From positions 1-64,000 of the forward strand of contig NZ_VFTC01000007.1 of assembly GCF_007003975.1 (NCBI RefSeq): a DNA stretch of 64,000 nt, in the 5' to 3' direction. Both the position numbers and the translations under genes were made by a program. Of the stretch, positions 60,874 through 64,000 are shown piece after piece. Within the stretch, counting starts at the first letter, position 1. Every line of letters starts with the position of its first letter. This DNA comes from Mesorhizobium sp. WSM4306. Its GTDB lineage: Bacteria; Pseudomonadota; Alphaproteobacteria; Rhizobiales; Rhizobiaceae. The notes under the pieces were generated by a model. It was given only the letters and a program-made list of their open reading frames with translations. It searched no databases and had not been told where the DNA came from.

Positions 60874-61881
60874 GTGCAAACCAAGAAGATCATCAATGAC
60901 GGCAACCGCGCCGTCGACGAGATGCTGGAAGGCATCCTGGCAGCGCATCCCCGCCATCTCAAAAGCGTGGACGGCAGCCCACGTTCGATCATCGCCCGCG
61001 ACGGACCGCGCCAAGGTAAGATAGGCCTCGTCATTGGTGGCGGCTCGGGCCACGAGCCGAGTTTTCTCGGCTTTGTCGGCAAGGGGCTGGCAGACGCGGC
61101 GGCCATCGGCAACGTCTTCGCCTCGCCGCCGCCCGACCCGATCCTTGAATGCGCAAAGGCAGCAGATGGCGGCGCCGGTGTGCTGTTCATGTACGGCAAC
61201 TATGCCGGCGACGTAATGAATTTCGACATGGCGGCCGAGATGGCTGGTATGGACGATATTGAGGTGCGCACGGTGCTGAGCACCGACGACGTCGCGTCCG
61301 CGCCCGTTGGCGACAGGCACAAGAGGCGGGGTGTCGCCGGCAATTTCTTCATCTTCAAGGCGGCAGGTGCCGCCTGCGACCGCATGTTGTCCTTCGATGA
61401 ATGCGAGCGCATCGCTCGGAAAGCCAACGACCAAACATTCACCATGGGTGTGGCGTTGGCGCCTTGTTCGTTGCCGCAAACCCGCCGGCCGAATTTTGAG
61501 ATCGGACCCGACGAGATGGAGATCGGCATGGGCATCCATGGCGAACCCGGCATCGCACGCGGAAAACTTAAAACGGCCGACGAGATCACCGACGAGATGC
61601 TGGACAGGATTCTCGCCGAGATGGCGCCGACACTCGGCGAGAAGGTCGCCGTGCTGGTCAATTCGCTTGGTTCGACGCCGCTGATGGAACTCTACATCAT
61701 GAACCGGCGCGTGAAGCAGAGGCTTGACGATATCGGTGTCTCCATTCACGCAAGCTGGGTCGGCAATTACTGCACCTCGCTCGAAATGGCTGGCGCTTCG
61801 ATCACGCTGCACCACCTCGACAGCGAGTTGCAGACGATGCTCGACCACCCTTGCGACTGCGCCATGTTTCGCGCCGGCTAA
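60874..61881 (+). CDS. dhaK: DhaK-type kinase subunit (dihydroxyacetone/erythrulose kinase)
   Basis: A 335-residue DhaK domain that covalently binds a keto-sugar through a His hemiaminal; the His is in MGIHGEPGI near residue 220. Glycine-rich segments IGGGSGHEPSFLGFVG and YGNYAGDVMNFD are typical. GTG 60874 follows GGGAGGACG; the ATG 81 bases upstream has no ribosome-binding site. It is followed by a DhaL gene with no DhaM, so it should use ATP. With RpiB- and TpiA-type isomerases converging on it, L- or D-erythrulose (LerK/DerK-like) is as likely a substrate as dihydroxyacetone. Confidence 0.88.
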   Translation: MQTKKIINDGNRAVDEMLEGILAAHPRHLKSVDGSPRSIIARDGPRQGKIGLVIGGGSGHEPSFLGFVGKGLADAAAIGNVFASPPPDPILECAKAADGGAGVLFMYGNYAGDVMNFDMAAEMAGMDDIEVRTVLSTDDVASAPVGDRHKRRGVAGNFFIFKAAGAACDRMLSFDECERIARKANDQTFTMGVALAPCSLPQTRRPNFEIGPDEMEIGMGIHGEPGIARGKLKTADEITDEMLDRILAEMAPTLGEKVAVLVNSLGSTPLMELYIMNRRVKQRLDDIGVSIHASWVGNYCTSLEMAGASITLHHLDSELQTMLDHPCDCAMFRAG

Positions 61882-61911
61882 AACCTGTCAGAGCAGCAAG
61901 GGGACAAAGAC

Positions 61912-62553
61912 ATGACAACGGTCGACACTGCCCACCTTGCCGCAATGTTCGCTGCCATTGCGGACGCCATGTCAGCAGACAGGGACCGGCTGTGCGCGCT
62001 TGACGGCGTGATTGGCGACGCCGACCACGGCATTGCGATGGAGCTTGGATTTTCCGCGGCACGCGACGCGGTTGCCGCATTGGACGCCGGGACCACCGAA
62101 CCGACCACTTTGCTGAACACGGCGGCGAGGTCGTTCCTGAATGCCGTCGGCGCATCGTCCGGTCCGCTCTATGCCACCGCGTTCATGCGCGGCGCGGCAG
62201 CCGTGAAAGGCAAGACGACGCTCGCTGAGGCGGACATGGTCGCCATGTTTCAGGCCATGGCCAAAGGCATCCAGGATCGCGGCAAGGCCGAACCTGGCGA
62301 GAAGACGATGATGGATGCATGGGCGCCGGCTGCGACGGCGGCGGGCGAGGCGCTGGCCGCCGGCACGGGCCTGGCCGGCAGCCTGGCAGCCGCGGCCGAG
62401 GCGGCAAAGGCGGGCGCGGAGGCGACCAAGGCGATGATCGCCACCAAGGGACGGGCCGCCCGCCTCGGCGAACGCTCGCTTGGCCACATGGATCCGGGAG
62501 CGGCGTCTGCCGTAACCGTGATCGAGGCGATGCGGATCGCCTTGACCGGCTAG
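61912..62553 (+). CDS. dhaL: DhaL-type ATP-binding kinase subunit
   Basis: A 213-residue all-helical DhaL domain. The Mg-ATP Asp cluster is in LDGVIGDADHG, followed by ASSGPLYATAFMRG, KTMMDAWAPA and LGERSLGHMDPGA, all part of the nucleotide-binding barrel. It phosphorylates the keto-sugar held by the DhaK protein encoded 30 bp upstream. Phosphotransferase (DhaM) partners are absent, as for ATP-dependent DAK or erythrulose kinases. Confidence 0.9.
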   Translation: MTTVDTAHLAAMFAAIADAMSADRDRLCALDGVIGDADHGIAMELGFSAARDAVAALDAGTTEPTTLLNTAARSFLNAVGASSGPLYATAFMRGAAAVKGKTTLAEADMVAMFQAMAKGIQDRGKAEPGEKTMMDAWAPAATAAGEALAAGTGLAGSLAAAAEAAKAGAEATKAMIATKGRAARLGERSLGHMDPGAASAVTVIEAMRIALTG

Positions 62554-62631
62554 ACCATCTCCATTTCGGAAAGATCATATTCAAGCAATAGGATAGAGGC
62601 TTGACTTGACTCTATCCGGCAAGGCCCTTCC

Positions 62632-63069
62632 TCAGCGCTTCGCGTCGAGCTTGTCGATGGCATCCACGTTTCCAGCAGAGGGACCGTTTGGATCGAATTC
62701 GGAGGCCAGCCACGCATCGGCGATAGATTTTGCCAGTTCGGGACCGATAACGCGCGCACCCATGGTGATGATCTGGGCGTTGTTGGATTTCGCAGCGCGC
62801 TCCGCCGAATAGGTGTCGTGGGTTAGCGCGGCGCGGATTCCGGGCACCTTGTTGGCCGAGATGCTGACCCCGATGCCGGTGCCGCAAAACAGTATGGCGC
62901 GGTCGTAATTGCCGTCGACAATTTCGTGGCCAACTGCGGCAGCGATATCGGCGTAGTAGCCGGCCCGGCTGAGATCAACGATCTGCAGCTCGGGCTTGGT
63001 AGCGAGATGCTTGGCGATGACGTCGAGCAGCGGCTTGCCAGCGCTGTCGGCTCCAAGTGCGATCTTCAT
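62632..63069 (-). CDS. rpiB: RpiB/LacAB-family sugar-phosphate isomerase
   Basis: A 145-residue RpiB-type aldose-ketose isomerase. The catalytic Cys is in [16 protein letters not shown] (about residue 62), and the ring-opening His in [18 protein letters not shown]. RpiB proteins in alphaproteobacteria often act as EryI (D-erythrulose-4-phosphate/D-erythrose-4-phosphate isomerase). It lies 25 bp downstream of a tpiA-like gene and convergent with dhaKL. The final product would be D-erythrose 4-phosphate. Confidence 0.9.
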   Translation of the reverse strand: MKIALGADSAGKPLLDVIAKHLATKPELQIVDLSRAGYYADIAAAVGHEIVDGNYDRAILFCGTGIGVSISANKVPGIRAALTHDTYSAERAAKSNNAQIITMGARVIGPELAKSIADAWLASEFDPNGPSAGNVDAIDKLDAKR

Positions 63070-63094
63070 GACGATGAGCTCCTTTGCTTCGTGG

Positions 63095-63862
63095 TCAGCG
63101 CTCGATGGCGGCCGACGCGTTTTTCAGAATGTCGATATAGCCTTCCGCTTGCCATGCCGAGCGGCCGATGAAAAGGCCATCGACATGCGGCTGGCCGATC
63201 AGTTCGGCGGCATTGCCGGGATTGACGCTGCCGCCGTAGAGCACAAGCGGGGCGTCCGGCAAACGGCTTGCCGCCACCTGTTTGATCAGCGCTTGCTGCT
63301 TGTCGGCATAGTCGGCGCTGGCTGGAATGCCTTTCTCGCCGATCGCCCAGACCGGCTCATAGGCAAAGAGGATCTCCGCCGACAGTTCATTGTGCGCGAG
63401 GCCTTGCAGCGCGCCAAGCACCTGCGCGGTCAGGATTTCATCGGCGCGGCCGCCCTCGCGCTCGGCCAACGTCTCGCCGACACAAATCAACGGCACCAAG
63501 CCGTGCCTGACTGCCGCCGCTGTTTTCAATCCCACCGTCGCATCGGTTTCGCCGAAATGCTCGCGGCGCTCGCTATGGCCGAGTTCGATCAGGTCGAGCC
63601 CGCAATCCCTGAGCATCACTGGCGAAATCTCGCCGGTCCACGCCCCGGCATCGTCCCAATGCATGTTCTGCGCGCCGACCTTGATGCGGGTGTCGGCAAG
63701 CGCTGCCTTCACCTGCCGCACGGCGGTGAACGGCGGAATGACGAAAGGCTGTATCGCCGGATCAAAGTCCGGCACGAAGGCCGCCAGCGCCTCGGCGAAT
63801 TGCAGCGCCTCTGCCAGCGTCTTGTTCATCTTCCAGCTCGTGCCGACCCAATATGGGGTCAT
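63095..63862 (-). CDS. tpiA: Triose-phosphate isomerase-like (EryH/LerI candidate)
   Basis: A 255-residue TIM-barrel isomerase. Active-site residues are in place: Lys in GTSWKMNKT, His in [14 protein letters not shown], Glu in [10 protein letters not shown] and the phosphate-binding GGSVNPGN. Besides the glycolytic TpiA, rhizobia use TpiA paralogues (EryH/LerI) to convert L-erythrulose 1-phosphate to D-erythrulose 4-phosphate. The rpiB neighbour and the nearby dhaKL favour that role. AAGGAGAAAAG precedes ATG 63862. Confidence 0.9.
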   Translation of the reverse strand: MTPYWVGTSWKMNKTLAEALQFAEALAAFVPDFDPAIQPFVIPPFTAVRQVKAALADTRIKVGAQNMHWDDAGAWTGEISPVMLRDCGLDLIELGHSERREHFGETDATVGLKTAAAVRHGLVPLICVGETLAEREGGRADEILTAQVLGALQGLAHNELSAEILFAYEPVWAIGEKGIPASADYADKQQALIKQVAASRLPDAPLVLYGGSVNPGNAAELIGQPHVDGLFIGRSAWQAEGYIDILKNASAAIER

Positions 63863-63940
63863 TCTTTTCTCCTTCGATCCGAAATTCGGATGATGCGTGT
63901 CTCCGGGCCCGCGTGCCGCCTCCGACCCAGCGCTGTCCAC

Positions 63941-64000
63941 TCAGGCGCGAGGCTTGAGACTGTCGCGACCGCTTTCGATATAGGGCGCCCAGAAATCCAC
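63941..64000 (-). CDS. C-terminal end of a gene cut by the window edge
   Basis: The last 19 codons and stop of a minus-strand gene: VDFWAPYIESGRDSLKPRA. It lies 78 bp upstream of the tpiA-like gene and is probably in the same operon. The fragment is too short for a secure name. Confidence 0.45.
   Translation of the reverse strand: MDFWAPYIESGRDSLKPRA

Overview
The window looks like a GC-rich alphaproteobacterial chromosome of the Rhizobiales, most likely Mesorhizobium or a close relative. The evidence is the density of ABC importers, four DUF982 genes, a short FtsZ2-type paralogue, a usg gene, a ROSE-type RNA thermometer in front of an Hsp20 gene, CIRCE upstream of groESL, and a nasTS/nrt/nirBD/nasA nitrate assimilation locus. 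I see no tRNA, rRNA, CRISPR array or intact insertion sequence.

Layout. 1-4.9 kb: the tail of a PhnM-like amidohydrolase, uxuA, an SDR dehydrogenase, a COG3618 lactonase-like hydrolase and a DHA2 efflux pump. 5-7.9 kb: a COG2984/COG4120/COG1101 ABC importer. 8.2-10.5 kb: a tautomerase remnant and a flotillin-like protein. 10.9-22.6 kb: a sugar-acid locus with four enolase-superfamily dehydratases or racemases, a NIPSNAP protein, a GntR regulator, a complete sugar ABC importer and an RraA-like aldolase. 22.6-27 kb: a DUF930 protein, gene remnants, a DUF1127 gene missed by length filters, a LysR regulator and ftsZ2. 27-31.4 kb: an RND efflux pair.

31.7-44.4 kb is the nitrate locus, all on the minus strand: nasT-nasS, nrtA-nrtB-nrtC, and narK-nirB-nirD-nasA. 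Both structural operons begin with a sigma-54 promoter followed by an ANTAR-type leader: two hairpins with A1/G4 hexaloops, the second overlapping an intrinsic terminator. The two leaders are 92/100 identical over the hairpin and terminator region. The narK leader is followed by a 65-codon ORF that is a truncated copy of the nrtA Tat signal region. The narK operon therefore seems to have gained its promoter, antitermination switch and leader peptide through a partial duplication of nrtA.

44.6-53.9 kb is a biuret (probably also triuret) utilization operon: a BMP-type importer, BiuH with the D36/K142/C175 triad, a second isochorismatase-like hydrolase, a cupin and AtzF allophanate hydrolase. 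It has a perfect sigma-54 promoter and a 13-bp inverted repeat shared with a divergent GntR gene. Together with the nitrate operons it forms a nitrogen-scavenging region under RpoN/NtrC-type control.

54-60.3 kb is a heat-shock island: two Hsp20 genes behind a ROSE-type thermometer, groESL behind CIRCE, DUF982 genes, usg and decayed small genes. 60.3-64 kb has a decayed TMA-dehydrogenase-like flavoprotein, then dhaK-dhaL converging on an rpiB/tpiA pair. That combination is typical of erythritol/threitol (erythrulose) catabolism.
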